Positions 14,915 to 22,618 of a stretch of 39,562 nucleotides of DNA are shown here, piece by piece (the stretch's first letter is position 1; every line of letters starts with the position of its first letter). A program made the translations under genes and the position numbers. The DNA comes from Acinetobacter sp. ANC 4862 (GTDB taxonomy: Bacteria > Pseudomonadota > Gammaproteobacteria > Pseudomonadales > Moraxellaceae): positions 1 through 39,562 of the forward strand of contig NZ_SJXH01000033.1 in the NCBI RefSeq assembly GCF_004336635.1, in the 5' to 3' direction. The notes below the pieces were generated by a model. That model was not told where the DNA came from. It was given only the letters and a program-made list of their open reading frames with translations, and ran no database searches.

Positions 14915-15278
14915 GCGATTACCACATCATAATATTCAAATACATTGTGGAATCAACAATGACAAATCTGTTGATGAAGCCAAGAAAAAGCCAGGGTCGC
15001 CAAACTTCGGGCTTTTTTTTGGTCTGCTGTTTTTTTATAAACATTTCTTTAAATGTTTTGGCAACTTCCTCATTCTAGAACATTTCCAAAAATGACTTTG
15101 TTTTTGGTTAACTTTTTCGAAAAAAAGTAAAATTATCTTTCTTTTGATTTTGAATACTCAATTTTTTATACAACTACAGCTAAATTCCCAGGCTGAACAA
15201 TTAGCAGAAGAGCTCTCTGCTGCTTAATTTTTTTGTAATCAAATTGCAATCATTACAAAACTATATTAATAGTATATA
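14915..15278. other. Non-coding region between the two rep genes
   Basis: No convincing gene. A GC-richer piece at about 14985-15025 ends in eight T on the plus strand. The 15170-15235 stretch contains AGCAGA/TCTGCT arms followed by a run of T. A short frame ending SQAEQLAEELSAA before a TAA at about 15226 looks protein-like but has no start codon. The ColE2-type origin for the replicase could lie here or beyond the gene's 3' end. Confidence 0.35.
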
Positions 15279-15295
15279 ACAACTAATCTAGTTGT
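15279..15295. other. Inverted repeat ACAACTA-ATC-TAGTTGT
   Basis: Perfect 7-bp arms at the 3' end of repB. The core AACTA-N3-TAGTT recurs at 17537-17549 just past the par genes, so the two copies bracket the repB-par block. They may be binding sites for the small partition protein (centromere-like) or another plasmid DNA-binding protein. Confidence 0.4.
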
Positions 15296-15298
15296 ATT

Positions 15299-16216
15299 CT
15301 ATAACTCAAGACCTAACTCTTTGAGTACGCCAGCATACTTTCTGACAACCTCGGCATCTTGTAATTCAATCAGAAGTCTTTTTTCTAAATCAGCATAGCT
15401 TTCCCCTACTGCAGCTTTTTGGCTTGCAAATGGATCATAGTGGGCTAGCTTGTTAGCAAAGAATTGAATCTGCTTGTCCGTTAGCTTCTTCGCTTTGGTA
15501 TGAGTGACTTCCTTAGGTTGCTGCTTAGTTATGAACGTAAATGAGAAGCCACTAATCAAACGTCCATTTTTATGCTGATCGTAAGAAGCAACGATATCTG
15601 TTAATTCATTAATTTGGTTTAATGCAGTATCGAGTACCCGAGCTTTGAAATTAGCCATCTTGGCATATTCACCCTCTGCTAATCCAAGCTTAAAGCGAAA
15701 GTCGTCTAACTCAAACATAGGTGTCTTGCCAACACTACGCCATTGAATCAGTAATTCGTAAAGACGAATTGCATATTTACTTGTAAGAGAGCTAATCTGT
15801 TTAAGCTCGTAAGCAGTAAATGACTTCTCTAACTGTGTAATCAATGGGATGACATCAGGTGCAAAAGTCAGCTCTACAATCCCAGCGGAATCAACATACG
15901 CTATTTTGGAAACCCAACGTGATTTCACGATCTTTTCCTGCTGAGTCCCCTCATGGATGCCCTTGTAACTGAATTTTCGCTCAAATAGGTTGCTAGCTGC
16001 GTTTTTAAGCCCCTCATAGGCAGCATGCTTATCAACATTAAACTGCTTCATATAATGATGAGCATGAACCTCTAACGTGCTATTAGCGTCCACATGCTTG
16101 CTTAATTCTCTTGCCTGCACAATTGCTAGGAGAATCAGCCGTTGTTCTGTTGTATCCAAATTATAGCTGGCATTGATTAACGCATTATCCTTAACTACGA
16201 GTTCATTTTTCACTGA
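15299..16216 (-). CDS. repB: RepB-type replication initiator (Rep_3 superfamily)
   Basis: A Rep_3 initiator typical of Acinetobacter plasmids; it binds iterons and opens the origin. It contains two winged-helix domains: LVVKDNALINASYNLDTTEQ RLILLAIV at the start, and the second ending with FTAYELKQISSLTSKYAIRL YELLIQW, then the characteristic FELDDFRFKLGL and INELTDI stretches. I prefer GTG 16216 (305 residues), which has AGGGA 7 bases upstream and gives VKNELVVKDNAL, the usual N-terminus. The ATG at 16246 would add 10 residues and lacks a clear ribosome site. Iterons begin 56 bp upstream of GTG. Confidence 0.92.
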   Translation of the reverse strand, partial: SVKNELVVKDNALINASYNLDTTEQRLILLAIVQARELSKHVDANSTLEVHAHHYMKQFNVDKHAAYEGLKNAASNLFERKFSYKGIHEGTQQEKIVKSRWVSKIAYVDSAGIVELTFAPDVIPLITQLEKSFTAYELKQISSLTSKYAIRLYELLIQWRSVGKTPMFELDDFRFKLGLAEGEYAKMANFKARVLDTALNQINELTDIVASYDQHKNGRLISGFSFTFITKQQPKEVTHTKAKKLTDKQIQFFANKLAHYDPFASQKAAVGESYADLEKRLLIELQDAEVVRKYAGVLKELGLEL

Positions 16217-16271
16217 GGTTTCCCTATGTAACAACCCAATTAGCATACACCAATAAACAGTGTAGGCACAA

Positions 16272-16377
16272 GGTGGGAAAATGTAGACTTGAAGGTGGGA
16301 AAATGTAGACTAATGGGTGGGAAAATGTAGACTAATGGGTGGGAAAATGTAGACTTGAAGGTGGGAAAATGTAGACT
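16272..16377. repeat. oriV iterons: five direct repeats every 22 bp
   Basis: GGTGGGAAAATGTAGACT occurs at 16272, 16294, 16316, 16338 and 16360, each followed by 4 variable bases, so the phase is exactly two helical turns. They lie immediately upstream of repB and are the expected Rep_3 binding sites. A sixth, isolated copy is at 16545-16562. Together with the AT-rich stretch between them this defines the origin of replication. Confidence 0.95.
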
Positions 16378-16414
16378 TATCAGCTCTGAAACACTTGCTA
16401 TACAAGGCTTACAG

Positions 16415-16500
16415 AGGCCTTAAAAATAAAAATATTAAAAATATTAAAAATAAAAGAATTACTGTTTAAGAATTTAAGAGATTTTCTTGTTTTACGAGTA
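16415..16500. other. AT-rich probable DNA-unwinding element of oriV
   Basis: Almost pure A/T with repeated AAATATTAAAA units, lying between the five-iteron block and the isolated iteron at 16545. This is the usual place where a Rep_3 initiator melts the origin. No clear DnaA box was found by eye. Confidence 0.55.
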
Positions 16501-16544
16501 TCAATTTACAGTGATGAATCAGTATGAAGAATAACCATCATTTC

Positions 16545-16562
16545 GGTGGGAAAATGTAGACT
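16545..16562. repeat. Isolated sixth iteron
   Basis: Same 18-bp core, GGTGGGAAAATGTAGACT, 168 bp right of the main iteron block and 88 bp before parA. A remote iteron can serve handcuffing or control of the neighbouring par promoter. Confidence 0.85.
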
Positions 16563-16650
16563 AATGCTAAATCCATACCTAACATAATTATTTACATCAA
16601 TAAAAAATGCAACTATATTGAGTTTAAATTAGTTCTAAAATATATCTAAA

Positions 16651-17280
16651 ATGATTGTATTAATTGGAAGCCAAAAAGGCGGATGTGGCAAATCTACAAT
16701 TGCCATCAACATAGCAGCTTATCTTGCTAAACATAAAAAAGACATCGTACTTGTCGATGCAGACCCTCAACAAAGTTCAGCGAATTGGGTTAGAGACAGA
16801 GATGACACTGACTTACCTAAAGTGAATTGTGTTCAACGGTATGGCGACATCAAGAACACATTGAAAGACCTTGATAGCCGTTATGACTATGTTGTTGTTG
16901 ATGTTGCTGGACATGATAGTAAAGAGCTCAGAACAGCAATGCTAACAGCTCATTACCTTGTAGTACCGTTTAGACCATCACAATTCGATCTTGATACCTT
17001 ACCTCATCTGTCTGAAGTGATTGATCAAGCCAAAACATTTAATGAAGACTTAAAACCATTTGGCTTATTAACTTTAGCACCGACTAATCCATCTGTATCT
17101 GAAGTACAACAAGCGAATGAATATCTAGCTGATTTCCCATTGTTCACAGCATTGTCATCTGTAATCCATGATCGAAAGGTTTACCGTGATGTTACTGCTG
17201 AAGGAAAAGGTGTTGTTGAATCGAATAACCCAAAAGCAATAGAAGAGTTTGAGTCATTCATGAAGGAGCTTTTAGCATGA
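16651..17280 (+). CDS. parA: ParA-type partition ATPase
   Basis: 209 residues, a small (type Ib-like) ParA that uses ATP-driven patterning on the nucleoid to segregate plasmid copies. The deviant Walker A motif is KGGCGKST at about 9-16, Walker A' is VLVDADPQQSS at about 32-42, and Walker B is YDYVVVDVAGHD near 77. There is no N-terminal HTH domain, so DNA binding is left to the partner. The ATG has no strong ribosome site. Its stop overlaps the next start by 4 bp (ATGA). Confidence 0.92.
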   Translation: MIVLIGSQKGGCGKSTIAINIAAYLAKHKKDIVLVDADPQQSSANWVRDRDDTDLPKVNCVQRYGDIKNTLKDLDSRYDYVVVDVAGHDSKELRTAMLTAHYLVVPFRPSQFDLDTLPHLSEVIDQAKTFNEDLKPFGLLTLAPTNPSVSEVQQANEYLADFPLFTALSSVIHDRKVYRDVTAEGKGVVESNNPKAIEEFESFMKELLA

Positions 17281-17513
17281 TTAAGAAAAGAGAAATTGCG
17301 AAGGCTTCATCTCCTGACATGGAAGCCTTCATCAATGGTGCTAATGAGCAGACTGCTCAAAAACTAGATCCGAAAGCACCTAGAAAATTTAAGACACACA
17401 CCATTCCAATGAACGAATATGAGTATCAATTATTGGTCGAGTTGGCTGAAAAGTATGGCCAAACCCATAATGGAATTATCAGATTTGCTTTGAAGAAACT
17501 TAGTGAGGAATAG
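17277..17513 (+). CDS. parB: Small ParB/ParG-like partition partner
   Basis: 78 residues, translationally coupled to parA by an ATGA overlap. The basic, disordered N-terminus is followed by KFKTHTIPMNEYEYQLLVEL and AEKYGQTHNGIIRFALKKL, a beta-strand plus two helices that look like a ribbon-helix-helix fold. Such small proteins bind the centromere and regulate the par operon beside type Ib ParA. The family is inferred from context and fold pattern, not from a clear sequence signature. Confidence 0.75.
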   Translation: MIKKREIAKASSPDMEAFINGANEQTAQKLDPKAPRKFKTHTIPMNEYEYQLLVELAEKYGQTHNGIIRFALKKLSEE

Positions 17514-17535
17514 CAACTAATTTGAAACTTTTATA

Positions 17536-17561
17536 AAACTAATTTAGTTAATAATTAGTTT
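17536..17561. other. Inverted repeat after the par operon
   Basis: AAACTAATT at 17536-17544 and AATTAGTTT at 17553-17561 are perfect inverted arms, and AACTA-ATT-TAGTT is nested inside. The core is shared with the repeat at 15279-15295. It is a candidate centromere or binding site of the small Par protein, and lies 25 bp before a terminator. Confidence 0.4.
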
Positions 17562-17573
17562 TAATTTGAATAC

Positions 17574-17606
17574 AAAAAAGTCCTTAATCATTAAGGGCTT
17601 TTTTAT
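17574..17606. terminator. Rho-independent terminator of parAB
   Basis: A-run, then GTCCTTAAT/ATTAAGGGC stem with a one-base loop, then a T-run. It ends the par operon and could also work leftwards. Confidence 0.8.
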
Positions 17607-17679
17607 ATCTAAATCTTTCCTCTTTTATAGCGTTTACTCTAATTTCAACTGCTACAAAAGAGGAAAGACGATTCATCAA

Positions 17680-17925
17680 TTAATAGTCAAAATTAAAGAA
17701 ATTTTCTGGAAAACAAGAAAGGAATGCTTTTTGAATATCGCTGTATTCACCCTCAGGATGTTCCTCTAGATACCGTCGAGTCCAAATCAGTGTGGCTTCA
17801 TAATCGTTAAAGCACTGATCGAGTTGTAAAAAAATCCAAAGTTCATGTGCTTTTTGAATGAAAAAGTCATTCATGATCATAAGTGCAATTTTCTTTTCAG
17901 TGTTTGAATTAGGATATGAGTACAT
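17680..17925 (-). CDS. Unknown 81-residue protein
   Basis: A small acidic/aromatic protein (MNDFFIQKAHELWIFLQLDQ, then CFNDYEATLIWTRRYLEEHP) that I do not recognise. It is probably real: AGGAG lies 9 bases upstream of ATG 17925, and its promoter region is the palindrome-rich 17.95-18.05 kb interval shared with the divergent HTH gene at 18080. It may be co-regulated with that regulator. No signal peptide or membrane segment is seen. Confidence 0.65.
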   Translation of the reverse strand: MYSYPNSNTEKKIALMIMNDFFIQKAHELWIFLQLDQCFNDYEATLIWTRRYLEEHPEGEYSDIQKAFLSCFPENFFNFDY

Positions 17926-17978
17926 CGTGTGTTTCTCCTAATAAGAAGGATAAATAGATTATTTGATAAGTTATTTAT

Positions 17979-18048
17979 AACACATAAAAATATGTGTTTA
18001 CCACATTTTTTTATGTGTTTTTATGTAAATGTAACCCTATGCTATAAT
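17979..18048. promoter_or_regulatory. Divergent promoter with two palindromic operators
   Basis: AACACATA and TATGTGTT form a perfect inverted repeat around four A at 17979-17998. A second, weaker one (CACAT/ATGTG around six T) lies at 18002-18017. A consensus -10 TATAAT at 18043-18048 faces the HTH gene at 18080. The HTH protein probably binds these sites and controls both divergent genes. Confidence 0.55.
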
Positions 18049-18079
18049 CTCAAAACACCATTTCTATAAATTTAATCAA

Positions 18080-18304
18080 ATGCCATATACTGAATTTCAA
18101 CGTCTTATCGGTAAAGCAGGGCTTTCAATTAAGGAATTTGCTGCCTTATTGGATATGAAACCTAATTCGATTACGAATTACAGTAAACAAGGTGTGGTTC
18201 CTACACATATCGCTGTAATCGTTGCGTTGATTTCTACGATGAAAGATGAAGGATTAGATTTCTATCCAATTTTTGAAAAAATTAAGTCGTATTCACAAGA
18301 CTAA
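18080..18304 (+). CDS. Small HTH regulator (XRE-like)
   Basis: 74 residues with a single helix-turn-helix: LIGKAGLSIKEFAALLDMKP followed by NSITNYSKQGVVPTHIAVIV, where the recognition helix is near 27-37. It starts at ATG 18080 with little Shine-Dalgarno, about 25 bases from the expected transcript start. It sits beside a type I restriction locus and could regulate it in the way controller proteins do, or only control itself and the divergent small gene. The palindromes at 17979-18017 are its likely operators. Confidence 0.75.
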   Translation: MPYTEFQRLIGKAGLSIKEFAALLDMKPNSITNYSKQGVVPTHIAVIVALISTMKDEGLDFYPIFEKIKSYSQD

Positions 18305-18345
18305 AACTCTTATTTTTTGATTGTTTTTAGTGGTTAGTCATAACG

Positions 18346-18377
18346 TAAAAAATGCCTGAACTTCAGGCATTTTTTTA
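18346..18377. terminator. Bidirectional rho-independent terminator
   Basis: AATGCCTGAA and TTCAGGCATT form a 10-bp stem with a one-base loop, flanked by an A-run on the left and a T-run on the right. It lies between the convergent HTH gene and hsdR and can end both transcripts. Confidence 0.85.
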
Positions 18378-18388
18378 TTTTGATGGAT

Positions 18389-21274
18389 TTATAAACCTCG
18401 GTAAAACTTTTCAATAAAACTTCGAGTTTTGAGAACCAGGGTATTCATCAGGGTTTTACGTTCTGAAATCTTAGGGCGAGCAATCGGTAAGTCTTTGACA
18501 TCTTCGCGGCTAGGTAAACGCTGGGTGTATTCATATTGGCTGAGCACCGTTTTGAAGACTTCAGGTTTGATAGCTTCTTTTTGACACAGCTCATTCAGCG
18601 CCTTTTCTTTCTCCACATCCCAAAACTGGGCAAAAGCTTGTTCAACGCTTTGACCATTGGCCATGCGTGGAATGTTTTCATCCAGGAACTTTTGAATCAG
18701 CTCTTGTTTGTCATACAAGTTGTGATTGGTCGAGATGATATCTTGCACTTGGGAACGATACTGCTGTTTCTTTTCAGGATCTTTATGGTTGACCACCGAT
18801 TGCAGTAAATTCAGGATATAACCGACATTCACGGTATCGCGGTGGATCAGTTCCAGCTGGAAATTGACGTCATTGAGGACCGATACTTTGTCTTTAGGCT
18901 GGACCACACGGACGTTGTTGTACAGATATTTGTACTGTGAGGTATGTTTCTGGAATTCTGCTTTGTTTAAATCGGTATCGTCTTGGTCATACTCGACAAA
19001 GTTTTCCAATTGGGCATTGATCCGCATCACCTCACGGAAGGCTTTGACGTACTCCAATTGCTGTTCTTCGGTATCCAGCGTATTGGGGACTTGATCAGGA
19101 TCTGGGGCAATACTGAGTAAATGGGCGACCGCAGCGTTGTATTTTTCCTTGATGCTGTCGAAACTTGGAATCAGCACGACTCTTTGCGCTTCCTCCTTAT
19201 TTGAGAATAGGGTGAGGGCTTGGTCCGTGGCCTGTTTCAGGTTACGGAAGCACAGGATATTACCGAACGGCTTGTCTGCGTTCAGAATACGGTTAGTGCG
19301 CGAAAAGGCCTGAATGAGACCATGATATTTAAGGTTCTTGTCGACATACAGGGTGTTGAGTGGTTTTGAGTCAAAACCCGTCAGGAACATATTCACCACG
19401 AGCAAAATATCGATTTCTTTTTTACGTACCCGATTGGCAATGTCACGATAGTAAGCGTAGAACTCATCACCTGAGTTGTAGTTCTGGCCAAATTTGGCAT
19501 TGTATTCCGCAATGTATTGATCGAGCTTATCTCGATTGGATTGGCTGATCCGGGTCGGGAGATCCGCAGACTCTTCTTCAATTAAACCACTGTGATCTTC
19601 GACCTTGAGTTCTTCATTGGCTGCAAAGGAAAAAATCGTGGCAATGGTCAATGGCGTATAAATTCCCCCTTGTTCTTCGGCTTGCTGCTGTTTTTCCTGC
19701 TGTACTTTTTTGAACAGTTCGTAGTACTGGGTCAGGACTTCAACGGAACTGACACAGAACATCGAGGTGAAGGTTTTATTTTTGGTTTTGATGTGGTGAT
19801 TATCCAGGATATAGCGGGTAATCATTTCGAGACGGGCAGGGTGATCAAACAGCTCTTTGGTATCAATCCCTTCTACATCTTCTTCATAGCTGTCGCTATT
19901 TTCGATGCCCTTGCTGGTGTATTTACCCAGATAAGCAATCTGGAAGGGTAGGACGTTCCCATCACGAATGGCATCGGTAATCACGTACTTATGCAGACAT
20001 TCGTCAAACAGGGCATTGGTGGTGACGGCTTGTGAGTCAATTTTCAGTTGGCTATTTTTCTCAAAAATAGGCGTTCCGGTAAAACCAAACATTTGCGCCT
20101 GATTAAAGAAGCGTTTGATATTGCGATGGGTATCGCCGAATTGGCTACGGTGACATTCATCAAAAATGATCACGACTTTTTTATCTTTAAGATAGCGAAT
20201 CTGATCGCTATAACGGTCAGAACTGATGGCAATATTGAGCTTTTGTAAGGTGGTGACAATCAGTTTGTCGTGCTTTTGGCCCAACTGAGTGACCAGGGTG
20301 CCGGTATTCTTGGTGGTATCAACACTGTCTTTCTTGAAGGCATTGAACTCACGTACCGTTTGGGTATCGAGATCACTACGATCCACCACGAAGAGAACCT
20401 TTTCCACTTCAGGCAAGCGCATGATGAGTTGACTGGCTTTGAAGGAGGTGAGGGTTTTTCCTGAGCCTGTGGTGTGCCAGATATAGCCATTTTGCGCTGA
20501 ATGTTGCACACGCTGAATAATCTGCTGTACCGCATAGATTTGGTAGGGGCGTAGCACCATCAAACGCTTTTCAACTTCCAGGATCACCATGTATTCAGTC
20601 AGCATTTGGGTGATGTGCTGATGCTTTAAAAAGGCTTCGGCAAAGGTCTCGATTTTATGGATGTGCTTATTGTCAAAGTCTGCCCAGGGGAAGGTGAATT
20701 CGAAATTGCTGGTGCCTGTTGAATAGTAATGGGTGTGGTCACGATTACTGATCACGAATAGCTGGATGTAATTAAACAGACCTGCTCCGCTACTATAAGC
20801 GACTTTGGCATAGCGTTGGGTTTGGTTAAAGGCTTCAGGAAGCTCTACCCCTGCGCGTTTTAGCTCGATTTGCACCAATGGTAGGCCATTGATCAACAAG
20901 GTGACATCAAAGCGACTGGTGTGGCCATTACTGGCACTGTGATCGATAGCGATCTGATTGGTCACTTGATAGATATTTTGACCAGGATCGGCAAACAAAA
21001 AATCGATATGCCGTGTAGAACCATCATCAAAGTTTACAGGAAAGCGATTACGCAGTACTTTGGCACAGTTAAAGCTGTTCCCTGCTTTTAAGTGATTGAG
21101 GATTTGTGCCCATTCATTTGCAGAGAAAGAAGCGATGTCATTGGCGCGTTCAACTTGAACTTTTAGATTGCTCAGCAGTTGATTTTCATCTTTGAGATCA
21201 ACCTGGTGATAGCCCAGGTTTTTGAGCTGTTCAATGAGTTCATTTTCAAGTTGAGCTTCGCTTTGTACGGACAT
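18389..21274 (-). CDS. hsdR: Type I restriction enzyme, R subunit (HsdR)
   Basis: 961 residues. Motor and nuclease subunit of a type I restriction system; with HsdM and HsdS it translocates unmethylated DNA and cleaves it. The PD-(D/E)XK nuclease is visible as RFDVTLLINGLPLVQIELKR, with Asp123, Glu137 and Lys139. The helicase part has Walker A HTTGSGKT at 267-274, the DECH box at 372-375, FGFTGTPIF, and a later motif VVNMFLTGFDSKPLNTLYVD and QAFSRTNRI. Length is normal for the family. It is last in the order hsdM-hsdS-hsdR, 129 bp after hsdS, with a large hairpin in the gap. Confidence 0.96.
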   Translation of the reverse strand: MSVQSEAQLENELIEQLKNLGYHQVDLKDENQLLSNLKVQVERANDIASFSANEWAQILNHLKAGNSFNCAKVLRNRFPVNFDDGSTRHIDFLFADPGQNIYQVTNQIAIDHSASNGHTSRFDVTLLINGLPLVQIELKRAGVELPEAFNQTQRYAKVAYSSGAGLFNYIQLFVISNRDHTHYYSTGTSNFEFTFPWADFDNKHIHKIETFAEAFLKHQHITQMLTEYMVILEVEKRLMVLRPYQIYAVQQIIQRVQHSAQNGYIWHTTGSGKTLTSFKASQLIMRLPEVEKVLFVVDRSDLDTQTVREFNAFKKDSVDTTKNTGTLVTQLGQKHDKLIVTTLQKLNIAISSDRYSDQIRYLKDKKVVIIFDECHRSQFGDTHRNIKRFFNQAQMFGFTGTPIFEKNSQLKIDSQAVTTNALFDECLHKYVITDAIRDGNVLPFQIAYLGKYTSKGIENSDSYEEDVEGIDTKELFDHPARLEMITRYILDNHHIKTKNKTFTSMFCVSSVEVLTQYYELFKKVQQEKQQQAEEQGGIYTPLTIATIFSFAANEELKVEDHSGLIEEESADLPTRISQSNRDKLDQYIAEYNAKFGQNYNSGDEFYAYYRDIANRVRKKEIDILLVVNMFLTGFDSKPLNTLYVDKNLKYHGLIQAFSRTNRILNADKPFGNILCFRNLKQATDQALTLFSNKEEAQRVVLIPSFDSIKEKYNAAVAHLLSIAPDPDQVPNTLDTEEQQLEYVKAFREVMRINAQLENFVEYDQDDTDLNKAEFQKHTSQYKYLYNNVRVVQPKDKVSVLNDVNFQLELIHRDTVNVGYILNLLQSVVNHKDPEKKQQYRSQVQDIISTNHNLYDKQELIQKFLDENIPRMANGQSVEQAFAQFWDVEKEKALNELCQKEAIKPEVFKTVLSQYEYTQRLPSREDVKDLPIARPKISERKTLMNTLVLKTRSFIEKFYRGL

Positions 21275-21317
21275 CTCTTTCTCTAATTTTTTATTGAATT
21301 ACGGTGATCTAACTGAA

Positions 21318-21384
21318 ATCCATCTGATTGAAGATCGAAACATACTGTGATGTTTTACCCTCAAAGTCTTTCAATCAGATGGAT
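21318..21384. other. Large stem-loop between hsdS and hsdR
   Basis: ATCCATCTGATTGAA at 21318-21332 and its perfect complement at 21370-21384 form a 15-bp stem. Inside the loop AAACAT/ATGTTT at 21338-21343 and 21350-21355 form a second hairpin. There is no T-run on the minus strand side. It may set the relative amount of restriction against modification subunits, for example by attenuation or mRNA protection. Confidence 0.55.
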
Positions 21385-21403
21385 GAATTGACGTTCTCAG
21401 TAT

Positions 21404-22618
21404 TTAAACAAACATTTGCTGTAAAAGTCCTTTTTTCCAAAGCTTGGCTTGTTCTAACTGCTCTGAAACAACATCAATTTTTTGGTCGATTGATGAAAGG
21501 AAGTTAGCGATTTTAGTTTGTTCTTCTAGGCAAGGATATAGAATGGGCATTTCAAAGAAATCTTTGTTGGTTATATTCATTCGATCGTGTCTGGCTCCTG
21601 AATTAGCAACACTTTTGACATAATCATGCCAAAAATCACAATCAAAGAAGTACTCTAGATAATTTAAATTACCTGTTTTTATAGTAAAAACGGTATAGAG
21701 TGGAGACATTATACCTAAGCATTTTTTATTGCGTTTTATTGGCCCAACAGGTGCATGAACAGATATTCTAGGGTTATATACAAAGTCATTTACGTTTACG
21801 AGATAATAACCTGTTAGATTTGATTCAGTTACGATTTCTCGTTCAAAATAATCACTCTGTTTAATAATTCCTTGTGTAGCAGAATTTGTTAAAACTTCAG
21901 TAATACTTCCATCTTTATTTTTTATCGTATTTTTACAAGCTATTTCATTTAAAGGTTTGTCCTCCCAATCCCTAAACTCACTGCCATCATCCGCTTTAAA
22001 GCGAATCTGCTGACTAAACAGCTTTTGCATCATGCCTTGTTTATATTGGCCCAGAAGGTGGAGTTTTTGCGAAAGCTGACTAATCTTTTCATCCACTGTG
22101 GAAAAAAAAGAAGCGATTTTGGTTTGTTCTTCTAGAGAGGTAAATGTAATAGGCAATGACGAATATTCTTCTGCATTAATGCCAGGTTGTCCTGAACGCA
22201 TAGAATTAGTAATTACCCAATTTTGAAATTTTTTAGATAAAGTTTGGGTAAATATAAAATATGGATTTACATTTGTGTGAAGTGAAAACTTAATTAAGAA
22301 TCCCGCAAAATAAACTTTCCCATCTTTTGAGTTATATAAGTAACTTTTTCCAACACTTGCCCCTGTTCTAGCAAATAGTAAATCCCCATTTTTTAATAGG
22401 TATTTATCATCTAAATCATCATCAGGAGATGTTAATTTTGAAAAATTAAAAGAATGGTCATCCTCATTGATATCTGTAATTCTTAAATATTTATTCTCTC
22501 CATCAAACTCTGTCGCTGAAGAGTTCATCCCATATTGTGGTTTAAATGAAATATCACCTAGTTTTTTTAGAGACCAATCATCATTAAATTCTTTAAATCT
22601 TAATTTTGGTGCAACCAT
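21404..22618 (-). CDS. hsdS: Type I restriction enzyme, specificity subunit (HsdS)
   Basis: 404 residues with the two target-recognition domains and two conserved helical spacers of HsdS. The first half starts KLRFKEFNDDWSLKKLGDIS and ends in SLEEQTKIASFFSTVDEKIS. The second has EFRDWEDKPLNEIACKN and ends CLEEQTKIANFLSSIDQKID. The duplicated EEQTKIA-F-S--D-KI segments at about 160-178 and 358-376 are the central and C-terminal conserved regions. Its ATG overlaps the hsdM stop (TAATG). The DNA sequence recognised cannot be predicted by eye. Confidence 0.95.
   Translation of the reverse strand: MVAPKLRFKEFNDDWSLKKLGDISFKPQYGMNSSATEFDGENKYLRITDINEDDHSFNFSKLTSPDDDLDDKYLLKNGDLLFARTGASVGKSYLYNSKDGKVYFAGFLIKFSLHTNVNPYFIFTQTLSKKFQNWVITNSMRSGQPGINAEEYSSLPITFTSLEEQTKIASFFSTVDEKISQLSQKLHLLGQYKQGMMQKLFSQQIRFKADDGSEFRDWEDKPLNEIACKNTIKNKDGSITEVLTNSATQGIIKQSDYFEREIVTESNLTGYYLVNVNDFVYNPRISVHAPVGPIKRNKKCLGIMSPLYTVFTIKTGNLNYLEYFFDCDFWHDYVKSVANSGARHDRMNITNKDFFEMPILYPCLEEQTKIANFLSSIDQKIDVVSEQLEQAKLWKKGLLQQMFV

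Noticed and set aside
15170..15228. Short peptide ending SQAEQLAEELSAA as a gene
   Set aside because: Protein-like composition, but no start codon in frame after the preceding stop; left as a possible relic.
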